From the NCBI RefSeq assembly GCF_014282275.1, contig NZ_VFIA01000010.1, positions 124,001 through 188,000 on the forward strand: 64,000 nucleotides of DNA, given 5' to 3'. Shown here one piece after another: positions 24,882 through 34,052 of the stretch. Below the pieces are notes generated by a model. That model made no database searches. It was not told the DNA's origin and saw only the letters and a program-made list of their open reading frames with translations. The translations under genes were made by a program, and so were the position numbers. Every line of letters starts with the position of its first letter. Within the stretch, counting starts at the first letter, position 1. Origin of the DNA: Spirosoma utsteinense. GTDB taxonomy: Bacteria; Bacteroidota; Bacteroidia; Cytophagales; Spirosomataceae.

Positions 24882-25652
24882 ATGAATCAATCTCTATGGT
24901 CGCTCAGCGGCCAGCGCGCCCTGGTTACGGGCGGTACCAAAGGCATTGGCGAGGCCATTGTCCGCCAATTTCTGGATCTCGGCGCGGCCGTATTTATCGT
25001 GGCCCGCGACAATGATCTGCTGCAACAACAGCTTACGGAATACCGACAGCAGGGCCACACGGTCGACGGCCTGGCAGCCGACATAAGCCAGCCGGGAGAA
25101 GCAGGTCGAATCATCGAAGCTGTTCAGGCAACGGGCGATACGCTCGACATCCTGGTCAATAATGCCGGCACGAACATCCGAAAACCCACGGTAGAATACG
25201 GCGGGGCCGATTATGACCATGTTTTGAATACCAATTTGCGGTCGGCCTATGAACTTAGCCAGGCCGCTTACCCACTCCTGAAAGCCTCGGGCGATGGGAA
25301 AGTAATCATGGTGTCGTCGGTGTCGGGACTGACCCATACCAGTAGCGGATCGCTGTACGGCATGTCCAAAGCGGCCATGCTCCAGTTGACGCGCAACCTG
25401 GCGGTGGAGTGGGCTCCCGACGGTATCCGGGTCAACGCGGTAGCCCCCTGGTATATCACAACACCCCTGGCCTCACCGGTACTCAACAATCCCGAAAAGC
25501 GGGCGGCTATTCTTAAACGGACGCCCATGAACCGTATCGGTGACGCGCATGAGGTCGCTTCGGTCGTTTCGTTTCTGAGTATGCCGGCGTCGGGCTACGT
25601 TACCGGCCAAACGATTGCAGCCGACGGGGGTTTGCTGGCGTGGGGTTATTGA
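24882..25652 (+). CDS. Short-chain dehydrogenase/reductase (tropinone reductase-like)
   Basis: A 256-residue classical SDR: cofactor motif [14 protein letters not shown], the catalytic Ser in [13 protein letters not shown] with Tyr and Lys in YGMSKAA, and the C-terminal [11 protein letters not shown]. This is the pattern of tropinone-reductase-like SDRs that use NADP(H); the natural substrate cannot be told. The ATG at 24882 gives [18 protein letters not shown]; a GTG six bases upstream is also in frame. It is a single gene followed by a terminator. Confidence 0.9.
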   Translation: MNQSLWSLSGQRALVTGGTKGIGEAIVRQFLDLGAAVFIVARDNDLLQQQLTEYRQQGHTVDGLAADISQPGEAGRIIEAVQATGDTLDILVNNAGTNIRKPTVEYGGADYDHVLNTNLRSAYELSQAAYPLLKASGDGKVIMVSSVSGLTHTSSGSLYGMSKAAMLQLTRNLAVEWAPDGIRVNAVAPWYITTPLASPVLNNPEKRAAILKRTPMNRIGDAHEVASVVSFLSMPASGYVTGQTIAADGGLLAWGY

Positions 25653-25668
25653 AAAGCAGGGCTGACTG

Positions 25669-25700
25669 GCGTCGGGAATAAAATCTTTTATTTCCGACGC
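25669..25700. terminator. Intrinsic terminator after the SDR gene
   Basis: A 14-bp stem (25669-25682 GCGTCGGGAATAAA with 25687-25700, one G-U pair) with an A/T-rich inner part and a 4-base loop lies 16 bases after the stop. Confidence 0.7.
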
Positions 25701-25780
25701 AACCCTTTTCTGCTCCTGCCCGTACTGCGAATGAACCGGTTCAACTGTTCAGTTTCTCACCTTCAAACGCAGTTGATATA

Positions 25781-26623
25781 ATGCACGCCTTCCGTTACAA
25801 AACTCGTTCGCTGTCCCTGACGGCACTCCTCCTCGTGGCCACACTAGCCTGTAAGGATGAACCAAACCCGGTCACAACGACCAACGACCTGAATCTGGCC
25901 ACTACGTCGCTGGGCAAAGTCCTGACCGGCGACGCTGGGCGGACACTGTACGTATTTGCGCCCGATGCCGATGGCAAAGCCAACTGCAACGGAACCTGTC
26001 TCGATAACTGGCCCCTGTTTTATAAGGAAACCCCTACCCTGGGCACTGACCTGACCGCTGCCGATTTTACGACCATTACCCGCGCGGATGGTACCAAACA
26101 AACGGCCTACAAAGGATGGCCGCTTTACTATTTCAAAAATGACGCGAAAGCAGGCGACGTAGTGGGCGAGAATGTCGGGAATGTGTGGCAGGTGGCCAAA
26201 CCGAATTATACCATTCTGATGGCATCGCGGCAGTTGATCGGGTCCGACGGAAAATCGTACACGTTCGACACAAAGGAAGGCACGGGAAATTCGTTATTTT
26301 TGACTGACAACGTTGGCCGAACTCTCTACGCATTTGCGCCCGACAAGAAGAACAAGAACACGTATACGAAAGCCGATCTGAGCAATAATGCCACCTGGCC
26401 GTTGTTCGAAGGAACGGTCGACGAGGTACCGTCAACCCTGAATAAAGCCGATTTTGGCACCACAACGGTGTTTGGTAAAACCCAGGTCACCTACAAAGGC
26501 TGGCCACTTTATTATTTCGGTGGGGATCAGGGTTTGCGGGGCAATACCAAAGGCGTCAGCGTGCCCCGGCCCGGTGTATGGCCGGTGGTGAACAAAACCT
26601 CACCCGAAGCCCCGGCCAGTTGA
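25781..26623 (+). CDS. COG4315-type secreted-repeat lipoprotein
   Basis: A 280-residue lipoprotein (lipobox TLAC, Cys24) carrying two copies of the secreted repeat: GRTLYVFAPDADGKANCNGTC with YKGWPLYYFKNDAKAGD, then GRTLYAFAPDKKNKN with YKGWPLYYFGGDQG. The family (Lipoprotein_15) has no settled function but is often found near electron-transfer and copper or heme genes. Only the first copy keeps the CNGTC cysteines. It heads an envelope redox gene group running to the YceI gene, 82 bases before the sigma factor. Confidence 0.88.
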   Translation: MHAFRYKTRSLSLTALLLVATLACKDEPNPVTTTNDLNLATTSLGKVLTGDAGRTLYVFAPDADGKANCNGTCLDNWPLFYKETPTLGTDLTAADFTTITRADGTKQTAYKGWPLYYFKNDAKAGDVVGENVGNVWQVAKPNYTILMASRQLIGSDGKSYTFDTKEGTGNSLFLTDNVGRTLYAFAPDKKNKNTYTKADLSNNATWPLFEGTVDEVPSTLNKADFGTTTVFGKTQVTYKGWPLYYFGGDQGLRGNTKGVSVPRPGVWPVVNKTSPEAPAS

Positions 26624-26705
26624 CGATTGAGCATTGCAGAAAGATGCCCGTCGCGCGGGCTCTTTCTATCTGTACAGTATTGACGTATTACCCGACCTCT
26701 TTTGA

Positions 26706-27284
26706 ATGGCTAACACGCCTAACATACCACCACTGTCCGACCTGCTGGCGGGTTGCTTACGCAACCACCGGCAAAGTCAGGAGTTGCTTTACCGGCAATT
26801 CTACGGGTATGCCATGAGCGTCTGTCTGCGCTATGCGCCAACCCGCGAAGGGGCGCTGGAGGTACTTAACGACGGGTTCCTGAAAGTGTTTACCCGCCTG
26901 GAACAGTACGATCCGGCCATGCCCTTCAAGAGCTGGCTACGGCGAATTCTGATCAACACAGCCCTCGACCATTACCGGCAGGAAGTTCGGCACCATTATT
27001 TTGACGATGTTGAACAGGTCGGCCAAACCATTATGTCCGAGTCGGCCGACGCACATAGCCAGTTAGCTCACGAAGAATTGCTGGCGCTCATCCAGCGACT
27101 CTCCCCGGCCTATCGGCTGGTATTTAATTTGTATGTTATGGATGGATTTACGCACGACGAAATTGCCGCCCAGCTTGGCATTTCGGTTGGGGCGTCGAAG
27201 TCGAATCTGGCACGGGCGCGGGAAAAACTGCGGTCGTATTTAAAGCACGTAAACTACGATGAGTATGCAAGACCCAACCGATGA
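26706..27284 (+). CDS. ECF-type RNA polymerase sigma factor
   Basis: A 192-residue sigma-70 family protein with region 2 (DGFLKVFTRLEQYDP, FKSWLRRILINTALDHYR) and region 4 (LIQRLSPAYRLVFNLYV, FTHDEIAAQLGISVGASKS), with no region 3: the ECF arrangement typical of Bacteroidota. The last 26 bases overlap the start of the downstream membrane protein, which is therefore likely its anti-sigma factor. The signal and target promoters cannot be seen. Confidence 0.93.
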   Translation: MANTPNIPPLSDLLAGCLRNHRQSQELLYRQFYGYAMSVCLRYAPTREGALEVLNDGFLKVFTRLEQYDPAMPFKSWLRRILINTALDHYRQEVRHHYFDDVEQVGQTIMSESADAHSQLAHEELLALIQRLSPAYRLVFNLYVMDGFTHDEIAAQLGISVGASKSNLARAREKLRSYLKHVNYDEYARPNR

Positions 27285-28848
27285 CCAATTGGATGGACTC
27301 TTCAGAAAATCGGCTGAAGAGTTCGACGCCCCGTTCGATCCGGCGGCCTGGCAGGCCCTGAAGAGCCGGCTGGACAGGCATGATCGATTTACGATCTGGG
27401 AACATATCCTCCGCTGGGGCATTCCGGTCCTGCTGCTACTCCTGTTAACAGTAGGTAGCTGGAACGCACACCGGATCCAGGCGAAGACGGGCCAGGTAAA
27501 TAGTCTGGGCATTACACTGCCCGGTTCGGTGTTGCTACCGGCTCCGGCAAACAAAACCGCCGAAACAGACCGCCTGGCGACTTCATTCCCGGTACCCGCC
27601 GTTACCGACCGCCCGGCCCGGACACGGCCGGTAGCAGAGCCGCACAAACCGGCCCGTCCGGCACAAGCTGATATTGCCGGTCCTGCCGGAAGCACATTGT
27701 CCGTTCGGTCAGACAACGAACTACGCAGCAGCGCAGCAACAACAACGCCGACGGGCAGGAAAAACAGCCGGGTCGTTGTGCCTGAATTGACAGGCCAGAC
27801 GAATCGTCCGGCTAGGTCAGCTGTTTCAACGGACCCGGCCAATCCGATAAAGGACGCTGCCCGCCCACTGGCTACCGCGTCTGTACGGATACAGGAACGT
27901 AACGAACGACCGCGTTCTGGCATAAACAAGCGCAAACGATCACGACCGTTGCCGGGAACCCCGTTGGTCTCTGCTTTTTCGATGGAGGACGATGCAACAA
28001 AGTCGGCACAATCATTCAGTAAACGGCCGGTAACCTTGGAGAGAGCCGGGAAACCGGAAACCAGCCAATCGCAGACCAGCCCTGCCGATGGTCAACCGGA
28101 TGTTGTGAAACCAGTGGTTCTACTTTCGTTCAACAAACTGACCAGCCAGCCGGGTCAATGGCCGCGACCCTTACTGTTTAGAGGCCGGGCTATAGAAGCA
28201 CCTGTGCGCGAACCGGCGGCTGAGCCGCAGTCACTGGCGAAGCCCGTATCCTCTACAAAGGGGCTGAGCATTCGGTTTCTGATCTCGCCTGATCTGAGCG
28301 GCATTGGTTTGCGCAACATTCAGCGACCCGGCACCAATGTTGGGCTCATGCTGGACTACCGGCTGGCACCGCGCTGGAGCGTTCAGGCGGGCCTGTTGCG
28401 TAGCACGAAGGTGTACAAAGCCTTACCAGATGATTACGACTGGCCCAAAGCATGGCCTGTTATACCGGAGAGTGTTGACGGGCGCTGTAACATGCTCGAC
28501 ATATCCATCAATATACGCTACGACGTCGTGTTAAGGCCCCGTTCGGACGGACGCCTGCCCGACCGCTGGTTTGTAAGTGGAGGAGCTACTACCTACTACA
28601 TCAGACAGGAAGATTACGTTTATAACTACCCCGCTCATACATATAATGTCCCCAAGGGCTGGAAGGGCAGAACCGGCTGGAACGGGTTCAGCCAGTTGAA
28701 CCTGTCGGGCGGTTTTGAACGGTCCTTCAGCCGCCGACTCTCGTGGCAGGTGGAGCCATTCGTGAAAGTACCCCTGAAAGGTGTCGGCTATTTCAAGATT
28801 GATTTATTGAGTACAGGGGCTTTTTTCTCGCTTCGGTATAAGCTGTAA
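27259..28848 (+). CDS. Anti-sigma-like membrane protein with a barrel-like C-terminal domain
   Basis: A 529-residue protein in three parts: a cytoplasmic N-terminal segment of about 50 residues (DDQLDGLFRKSAEEFDAPFD), one membrane segment (about 52-68, WGIPVLLLLLLTVGSW), a long basic Pro/Arg/Thr-rich linker, and a C-terminal part (about 345-529) with alternating beta strands such as NVGLMLDYRLAPRWSVQAGL that resembles outer-membrane barrel proteins. Overlap with the sigma gene suggests an anti-sigma role. A barrel-like domain tethered to the inner membrane is unusual; it might span the periplasm as a sensor. No conserved zinc site is visible. Confidence 0.75.
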   Translation: MSMQDPTDDQLDGLFRKSAEEFDAPFDPAAWQALKSRLDRHDRFTIWEHILRWGIPVLLLLLLTVGSWNAHRIQAKTGQVNSLGITLPGSVLLPAPANKTAETDRLATSFPVPAVTDRPARTRPVAEPHKPARPAQADIAGPAGSTLSVRSDNELRSSAATTTPTGRKNSRVVVPELTGQTNRPARSAVSTDPANPIKDAARPLATASVRIQERNERPRSGINKRKRSRPLPGTPLVSAFSMEDDATKSAQSFSKRPVTLERAGKPETSQSQTSPADGQPDVVKPVVLLSFNKLTSQPGQWPRPLLFRGRAIEAPVREPAAEPQSLAKPVSSTKGLSIRFLISPDLSGIGLRNIQRPGTNVGLMLDYRLAPRWSVQAGLLRSTKVYKALPDDYDWPKAWPVIPESVDGRCNMLDISINIRYDVVLRPRSDGRLPDRWFVSGGATTYYIRQEDYVYNYPAHTYNVPKGWKGRTGWNGFSQLNLSGGFERSFSRRLSWQVEPFVKVPLKGVGYFKIDLLSTGAFFSLRYKL

Positions 28849-28914
28849 CGTTCTTTTTATCCGTTCTCAAATTTCCAGTTCTCAATCCGTGTAACTACAT
28901 CAACCAATCGACGC

Positions 28915-29448
28915 ATGAAACCGAATACAACCAACGATCAGATGAATAGAGGAGACTTTCTTCGCAGCCTGGGTATGAGCAGTGCGGCCCTCATGGCGTT
29001 TTACTGCATGGGTACTACCCTGACAGCCTGTTCGGGCGACAGTGATCCGGCACCCGGTAATACCGGCACTACGCCCCCGGCTACCAGCACGGGCCTGACA
29101 GGAAACGCCCAAACGTCAAAAGGAGCGATCAACTTTACGGTCGACTTGACAAATGCTGATTTCAGTAAGCTAAAAACACAGGGTGAATTTGTAAAAGTGG
29201 GTGACGTACTGATTGCCAATACCAAAGGGGGAAGCTATGTTACGCTCCAACGGCTTTGTTCTCACCAAAGCGAAGACCGGGTGGTTTATCAACTGGCATC
29301 GGACAATTTTTTCTGTAGCGCCCACGGTTCATCGTTTGGCACTGATGGCAGCGTAAAATTTGCTGCCGGAGGAGCGGGCCAGGCCGCTATGAAACTGTAT
29401 AAAACCACCGCCAGCGCCGACGGCAATACCCTGACCGTAACCGCCTAA
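28915..29448 (+). CDS. Rieske-type 2Fe-2S lipoprotein
   Basis: A 177-residue exported protein with an N-terminal signal and lipobox LTAC (Cys39), then a low-complexity linker and a small Rieske domain. The cluster ligands are Cys115-x-His117 and Cys134-x-x-His137 (CSH and CSAH). The domain is short and has no disulfide cysteines, so it fits a low-potential or free-standing Rieske electron carrier rather than a bc1 subunit. It lies between the anti-sigma-like gene and a membrane protein gene on the same strand. Partner oxidoreductases are not obvious. Confidence 0.9.
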   Translation: MKPNTTNDQMNRGDFLRSLGMSSAALMAFYCMGTTLTACSGDSDPAPGNTGTTPPATSTGLTGNAQTSKGAINFTVDLTNADFSKLKTQGEFVKVGDVLIANTKGGSYVTLQRLCSHQSEDRVVYQLASDNFFCSAHGSSFGTDGSVKFAAGGAGQAAMKLYKTTASADGNTLTVTA

Positions 29449-29465
29449 CTATTAATTAGTCATTG

Positions 29466-30154
29466 ATGAGATACCTCTGGTTTGCCTTACTGATTGGGTT
29501 AGGGACGAATTCGTTGCAGGCTCAGGATTCTACCGCCGTACGCCGGGATACGACGATCTCCCCGGCTACGGTACCTGACCCCTCGGCCGACGATCTGCTG
29601 GCTGGCCTGACCGATTCGACGGATGTGGGCCAGCCGTTGCTCCCGCGTAAAATGATAGTCACACAGCGGGCGTTCTGGGGGCCCAAAGGACTGCTGCGCG
29701 TGATGAACGTGGCTCCCCTAACGGCTGCCGGTCGGGAGAAGGAGTTAAAAATAAGACGAACCATGCTGGTAACCCACCAGATTGGCGGGTTTGTAACGCT
29801 GGCTGGCTTTGTGGCTCAGGGGCTGCTGGGCGCGAAATTGTATAACGCCAAAGGCCAGGAATATGTCGACACGAAAAAATGGCACGAGCGGTCGGCGACG
29901 CTGATCAATGTGTCGTATGGTACTACACTGCTGCTTTCCCTTACGGCACCCCGCCGGTAATTGGAGCGGGAAAAGGATTTACCTCCATTAAACTGCATAA
30001 ATACCTGGCCGTTGTTCATTTGACAGGCATGATCGCTACGAATGTGCTGGCCCAAATGATCGCCACAAATGCAAACCTCAAACCGTATCACCGGGCTGCT
30101 GCTTACACGACGTTCGGCGCTTATGCCGCTTCGGTGCTGGCCTTAACTTTCTAA
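29466..30154 (+). pseudogene. Four-helix membrane protein gene broken by a frameshift
   Basis: The first frame (29466-29960) encodes a signal peptide (ending LQAQ), a Thr/Asp-rich linker and two membrane helices, then stops at TAPRR. A second frame from about 29951 to 30154 continues at once with PPVIGAGKGFTSIKLHKYLA and two more helices ending VLALTF. Joining them at the C-run 29949-29952 (four C instead of the five needed) restores a single protein of about 229 residues with four helices, some His-containing, as in small cytochrome b561-like or DUF families. It is either a true mutation or a sequencing error. The gene sits between the Rieske and YceI genes. Confidence 0.75.
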
Positions 30155-30158
30155 GATC

Positions 30159-30713
30159 ATGAACTGGATTAAGTATAGCTGCTGGCTGGCTATCGGGGCT
30201 CTGTGTGCCTTTACAAACCCAATGGCCAAGCGAAAACTGATGGCCGACAAAGCTCTGTCTACCATTACCTACTCGGCCAAACACCCGTTACATAACTGGG
30301 ACGGGATAAGTCGCGACGTGAATGGGGCGCTTATATACAACGACGAAACCAAACAGCCCGAGACGGTTGCCATCTCCGTTAAAGTAGCCTCATTCGATAG
30401 CGACAACAATAACCGCGATTCACATGCGATGGAAGTCCTTGAAGGCCTGAAATATCCGACTGTGACCTTCGTTAGCTCAGATGTGAAGGCGGGCGGGAAT
30501 GGTATGCTGGTCGCTAAGGGGACGCTGACGTTTCATGGGGTGGCCAAACCAGTCACGTTACAGGCGACACGTAAAGATGCAGACGGCAAGATGACGGTGA
30601 CCGGTGAATTTCCGGTGAACATGAGCGACCATACCATTGAACGTCCCTCCCTGATGGGTATGAAAACTGAAGACGCTATGGTACTTAAGTTCAACGTGGT
30701 ATTTCCGCTCTAA
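30159..30713 (+). CDS. YceI family lipid-binding-like protein
   Basis: A 184-residue exported protein (N-terminal hydrophobic signal to about residue 19) with the YceI lipocalin-like barrel: STITYSAKHPLHNWDG, SFDSDNNNRDSHAMEVL, YPTVTFVSSDVKAGG and LTFHGVAKPVTL are typical. YceI proteins bind isoprenoid lipids and are often paired with cytochrome b561-like membrane proteins. That fits the broken four-helix gene immediately upstream (5-base gap). It is the last gene of the redox island. Confidence 0.9.
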   Translation: MNWIKYSCWLAIGALCAFTNPMAKRKLMADKALSTITYSAKHPLHNWDGISRDVNGALIYNDETKQPETVAISVKVASFDSDNNNRDSHAMEVLEGLKYPTVTFVSSDVKAGGNGMLVAKGTLTFHGVAKPVTLQATRKDADGKMTVTGEFPVNMSDHTIERPSLMGMKTEDAMVLKFNVVFPL

Positions 30714-30791
30714 TTGATACTAGGCTTTTGATAATGAATCTGTTTAGGAATGATTGTATCCTGGAACAGCTTCAACATGCGTCCGATACGC

Positions 30792-30807
30792 GGCAAAACT
30801 TTTTGCC
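30792..30807. terminator. Short hairpin between convergent genes
   Basis: GGCAAAA (30792-30798) pairs with TTTTGCC (30801-30807). It is a compact symmetric stem just past the MFS stop and downstream of YceI. Confidence 0.4.
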
Positions 30808-30808
30808 C

Positions 30809-32047
30809 TTAGGTATTGCTTCCGCCCGTCCGGCGGAAACCGCGCCAAGCCAGTATGGCACTGATCAGCGTCAGGACGGCACCCAGCAGGTAAGGGGCAC
30901 CCGGAAAGTAAACGGGTGCGTTTGCGGCCGTGAAAAAGGCAAACAGGTTGGTCATGATCAACGGCCCGATGATCGATGTGGTACTGGTCAGACTTGTTAA
31001 GGCCCCCTGTACTTCGCCCTGCTCATTGGCAGGAACCTGACCCGAAATAATGCCCTGTACCGACGGACCGGCAATGCCCCCTAACGCATAAACACCCATG
31101 AACGCGAACATCATCCAGCTTTGGGTAGCAAACGCAAACAGCGCAAAACCTAACGCACTGAACAATAACCCCACATAAACAGACCGTTGCTGGCCTAGTT
31201 TGGGGATGATGATCCGGCTTAAGCCCCCCTGCACAATAGCAAACGCCAGTCCGATGGCCGCCAGCGACCAGCCAACCGTTTTCTCGTCCCACTTGAACTT
31301 CTCCATCGTGTAGAACGTCCAGGTGCCCTGCACGGCAAATCCGGCAATGTAGATCAGTACCAGCGACGCTACCAGCCCCAGTATGACCGGGTACCGGCCC
31401 AGATTCAGGAGTGAACCAACGGGATTGGCCCGTCGCCAGTTGAACGGCCGGCGGTTTTCGGGTGCCAGCGATTCGGGCAGGATAAAGAAGCCGTACATAA
31501 AGTTGATCATCGTCAGCCCGGCCGCTACGAAAAACGGCACCCGGGGACCGTACTGCCCTAAATAACCGCCCATAGCCGGGCCGAGTATGAACCCTACCCC
31601 AAAGGCAGCGCCCACCAGCCCGAAGTTTTGCGCCCGCTTTTCAGGGGTGCTGATATCGGCAATGTACGCATTGGCGGTTGTGAAACTGGCCCCCGTAACG
31701 CCTGCCAGTAAACGTCCCAGAAACAGCCAGCCGATGGTGGGTGCAAACCCCTGCAATATGTAGTCGACGCCGAAGCCGAAGAGCGAGAACAGCAGTACAG
31801 GCCGACGCCCGAAGCGGTCGCTCAGTCCACCCAGGATGGGGGAAAAAACAAACTGCATCAGCGCGTAGGCGAACGATAACCAGCCGCCCCAGCTGGCGGC
31901 CTGACTAAGATCACCGTCGATCAGTTGCTCGATCAGTTTCGGAAAAACCGGAATAATGATCCCCAGGCCCGTTACATCGATCAGGAGGGTAATGAAGATA
32001 AAAACAAGGGCAGGACCGCGCTTGGTGGAGACGGGAGGGGTAGACAT
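30809..32047 (-). CDS. MFS transporter, TCR/Tet family
   Basis: A 412-residue 12-helix permease. Helix 1 carries [19 protein letters not shown], and the A-loop motif [20 protein letters not shown] matches the major facilitator pattern of tetracycline-type drug/proton antiporters. The substrate is unknown; the Tet name is only a family label. ATG 32047 is used, since the frame further upstream is repeat DNA. It follows dnaN on the same strand across an 87-base hairpin region. Confidence 0.9.
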   Translation of the reverse strand: MSTPPVSTKRGPALVFIFITLLIDVTGLGIIIPVFPKLIEQLIDGDLSQAASWGGWLSFAYALMQFVFSPILGGLSDRFGRRPVLLFSLFGFGVDYILQGFAPTIGWLFLGRLLAGVTGASFTTANAYIADISTPEKRAQNFGLVGAAFGVGFILGPAMGGYLGQYGPRVPFFVAAGLTMINFMYGFFILPESLAPENRRPFNWRRANPVGSLLNLGRYPVILGLVASLVLIYIAGFAVQGTWTFYTMEKFKWDEKTVGWSLAAIGLAFAIVQGGLSRIIIPKLGQQRSVYVGLLFSALGFALFAFATQSWMMFAFMGVYALGGIAGPSVQGIISGQVPANEQGEVQGALTSLTSTTSIIGPLIMTNLFAFFTAANAPVYFPGAPYLLGAVLTLISAILAWRGFRRTGGSNT

Positions 32048-32055
32048 AAATGATG

Positions 32056-32130
32056 AATGATGAATAATGAATGATGAGCGATACGTGCCGTCTGGCTCCA
32101 TGTATCACTCATCATTTATCGTTCATCATT
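32056..32130. repeat. 29-bp imperfect inverted repeat between dnaN and the MFS gene
   Basis: Arms 32056-32084 and 32102-32130 pair with four differences. They have the AATGATGAA vocabulary also seen at 10898-11035. Confidence 0.7.
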
Positions 32131-32134
32131 CTTT

Positions 32135-33271
32135 TTAAGCGTATGTATTCAGCATGACTGGCATTACCAGCATCAGGATATCTTCGTTTTCTTCTTTGTC
32201 GGCGGGGATGAGCAGACCAGCCCGGTTAGGAGCCGACATCTCCAGCGTGATCATTTTGGCACTGAGGTTACTGAGGACTTCGGCCATCAGTTTGGCATTG
32301 AAACCAATTTCCATAGCTTCACCATCGTAGTCGCAGAGGAGCTTCTCGTTTGCTTCGTTCGAGTAGTCCAGGTCTTCGGCCGAAATGGTCAGCGAATTGG
32401 TTTTCAGCGACAGCCGAATCTGATGCGTAGTGCGGTTGGCATAGATCATGATCCGCTTCAGCGAGTTGAGCAGATCGGTCCGGCCAATGGTCATTACGTT
32501 CGGGTTGTTGGTCGGGATGGCGTTTTCGTAATCCGGGAAGCGCTCATCGATCAACCGGCAGATCAGTTGCGTAGGGCCGAAGGTAAAGGACGCGTTGGCC
32601 TGGCTGAATTCAGCAACGACCGGTACGTTTTCGGGCAGCGATGCCTTGAGTAGCTGGAGCGCCTTACGCGGAATAATAAGCGAGGTAGTGGCCGCTCCTG
32701 AAGTCGATCCCGTACCAAGATCTGTGCGCCGGTAGCGAATGAGCCGGTGCCCGTCGGTAGCCACAAACGTAGCATTATCGTCGCTCAGTTGCAGATATAC
32801 CCCCGTCATAGCCGGACGCAGATCGTCGGTGCTGGTAGCGAAAACGGTGTTATTGATGGCACCGAGCAGGACGTCGGATGTCATATCGACAGACATCGTC
32901 TTGCTAACAGTAGGCAGTTTCGGGAAGTCGATCGGATTTTCGCCGGAGAGTTTATAGCGGCCGTTGTCGGTCAGGATTTCGGTGCCAAACGTTTCGGTAT
33001 CGATGTTTATGGTTACTGGCTGCTCGGGCAGGCTGCGCAGCGTATCGAGCAGTAACTTGGCCGGAATGGCAATAGCGCCATTCTCACTGGCTTCGACCGG
33101 AATCTGCGTCGTCATCGTCGTTTGCAGGTCCGATGCGGTCACGGTCAGCGTGCCGTCTTCGATGCGAAACAGGAAATTTTCGAGAATAGGTACGATCGGG
33201 TTGGTAGCCACGACGCCATTTATATTCTGAAGGTTTTTGAGCAGGACAGACGAGGAAACGATAAATTTCAT
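32135..33271 (-). CDS. dnaN: DNA polymerase III beta subunit (sliding clamp)
   Basis: A 378-residue protein of normal length that forms the dimeric ring clamp on DNA. It has the three-domain beta-clamp pattern: N-terminal MKFIVSSSVLLKNLQNINGV, IPAKLLLDTLRSLPEQPV, the ATDGHRLIRYR strand in the centre and the C-terminal motif ending LMVMPVMLN. dnaA and recF are not adjacent, so this is not a classical dnaA-dnaN origin region. Confidence 0.96.
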   Translation of the reverse strand: MKFIVSSSVLLKNLQNINGVVATNPIVPILENFLFRIEDGTLTVTASDLQTTMTTQIPVEASENGAIAIPAKLLLDTLRSLPEQPVTINIDTETFGTEILTDNGRYKLSGENPIDFPKLPTVSKTMSVDMTSDVLLGAINNTVFATSTDDLRPAMTGVYLQLSDDNATFVATDGHRLIRYRRTDLGTGSTSGAATTSLIIPRKALQLLKASLPENVPVVAEFSQANASFTFGPTQLICRLIDERFPDYENAIPTNNPNVMTIGRTDLLNSLKRIMIYANRTTHQIRLSLKTNSLTISAEDLDYSNEANEKLLCDYDGEAMEIGFNAKLMAEVLSNLSAKMITLEMSAPNRAGLLIPADKEENEDILMLVMPVMLNTYA

Positions 33272-33311
33272 AAGCTAGTCGGGAAGTAGCGGTTTGACTA
33301 AATATATAAAG

Positions 33312-33319
33312 CAAAAGTA
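33312..33319 (-). promoter_or_regulatory. -7 promoter box for dnaN
   Basis: TACTTTTG on the reverse strand fits TAnnTTTG and lies about 40 bases before the dnaN ATG. No clear -33 box was found. Confidence 0.4.
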
Positions 33320-33463
33320 GCGAAAATATACGACCCTACGGTGGTTTTTACGCAGACGGGAAAAGAACCTTATAGGCACGGCTAACGTATACTTGGGTAG
33401 TGGACGATAGCCGGTAACCGGTGCGTAAAAAGCCTCGCTTACCTGACGTAGTCGCTTAATTGT

Positions 33464-33985
33464 ATGAACGGAATGGAAACTGAAATCATCAATCGGGTAG
33501 CGGGCAGCAGCCTTGTCTCCCTCGATCTCGAAACCTATTATCATCCTGGCCAGCGGGTTGTCTATGACCTGAAAGACAACTTGTATATGGGGCTGATTCT
33601 GAAAGAGAAAGAGTTCCGGGCGTTCCTGAAAGAGCACGACTGGAGCCAATATGCAGGCAAAAATGTTGCCATCACCTGTACCGAAGACGCCATTGTTCCA
33701 ACGTGGGCGTATATGCTGCTTACGCTGCAGCTTCAGCCTTATGCCAATACCGTTGTTTTCGGTACCCTGTCCGACCTCGACGAGAAGCTTTATTTCGACG
33801 CCATAGCTACCATCAATCCCGAGGATTATCGCGACGCCAAGGTGGTAGTGAAGGGGTGTTCTAAAGTACCCGTCCCAACGGCTGCTTACGTTGAGCTTAC
33901 CCGCCGACTGCAACCCGTTGTGCAGAGTCTGCTCTTCGGCGAACCATGCAGTACGGTCCCGCTGTACAAACGGCCGAAGGGATAA
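33464..33985 (+). CDS. DUF2480 family protein
   Basis: A 173-residue cytosolic protein matching DUF2480, a family largely confined to Bacteroidota: IINRVAGSSLVSLDLETYY, VVYDLKDNLYMGLILKEKEF, YAGKNVAITCTEDAIVPTWA and VVVKGCSKVPVPTAAYVEL. It has been seen near iron-sulfur (SUF/HesB-like) genes in other genomes, but nothing of that kind is here. The start could be ATG 33464 or 33473; the latter (METEIINRV) fits the family better by a few residues. Confidence 0.9.
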   Translation: MNGMETEIINRVAGSSLVSLDLETYYHPGQRVVYDLKDNLYMGLILKEKEFRAFLKEHDWSQYAGKNVAITCTEDAIVPTWAYMLLTLQLQPYANTVVFGTLSDLDEKLYFDAIATINPEDYRDAKVVVKGCSKVPVPTAAYVELTRRLQPVVQSLLFGEPCSTVPLYKRPKG

Positions 33986-34052
33986 ATCGCCGGGACCTGG
34001 CGAGGCCCGGGTCCTGATTTGGCCGAACGTTTATCTATCCCTGCCTTTTCCT

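Noticed and set aside
32135..33463. Replication origin near dnaN
   Set aside because: No dnaA, recF or DnaA-box cluster seen; dnaN is isolated here.
33275..33913. 212-codon reverse frame overlapping the DUF2480 gene
   Set aside because: DUF2480 on the forward strand is family-supported; the reverse frame is not.
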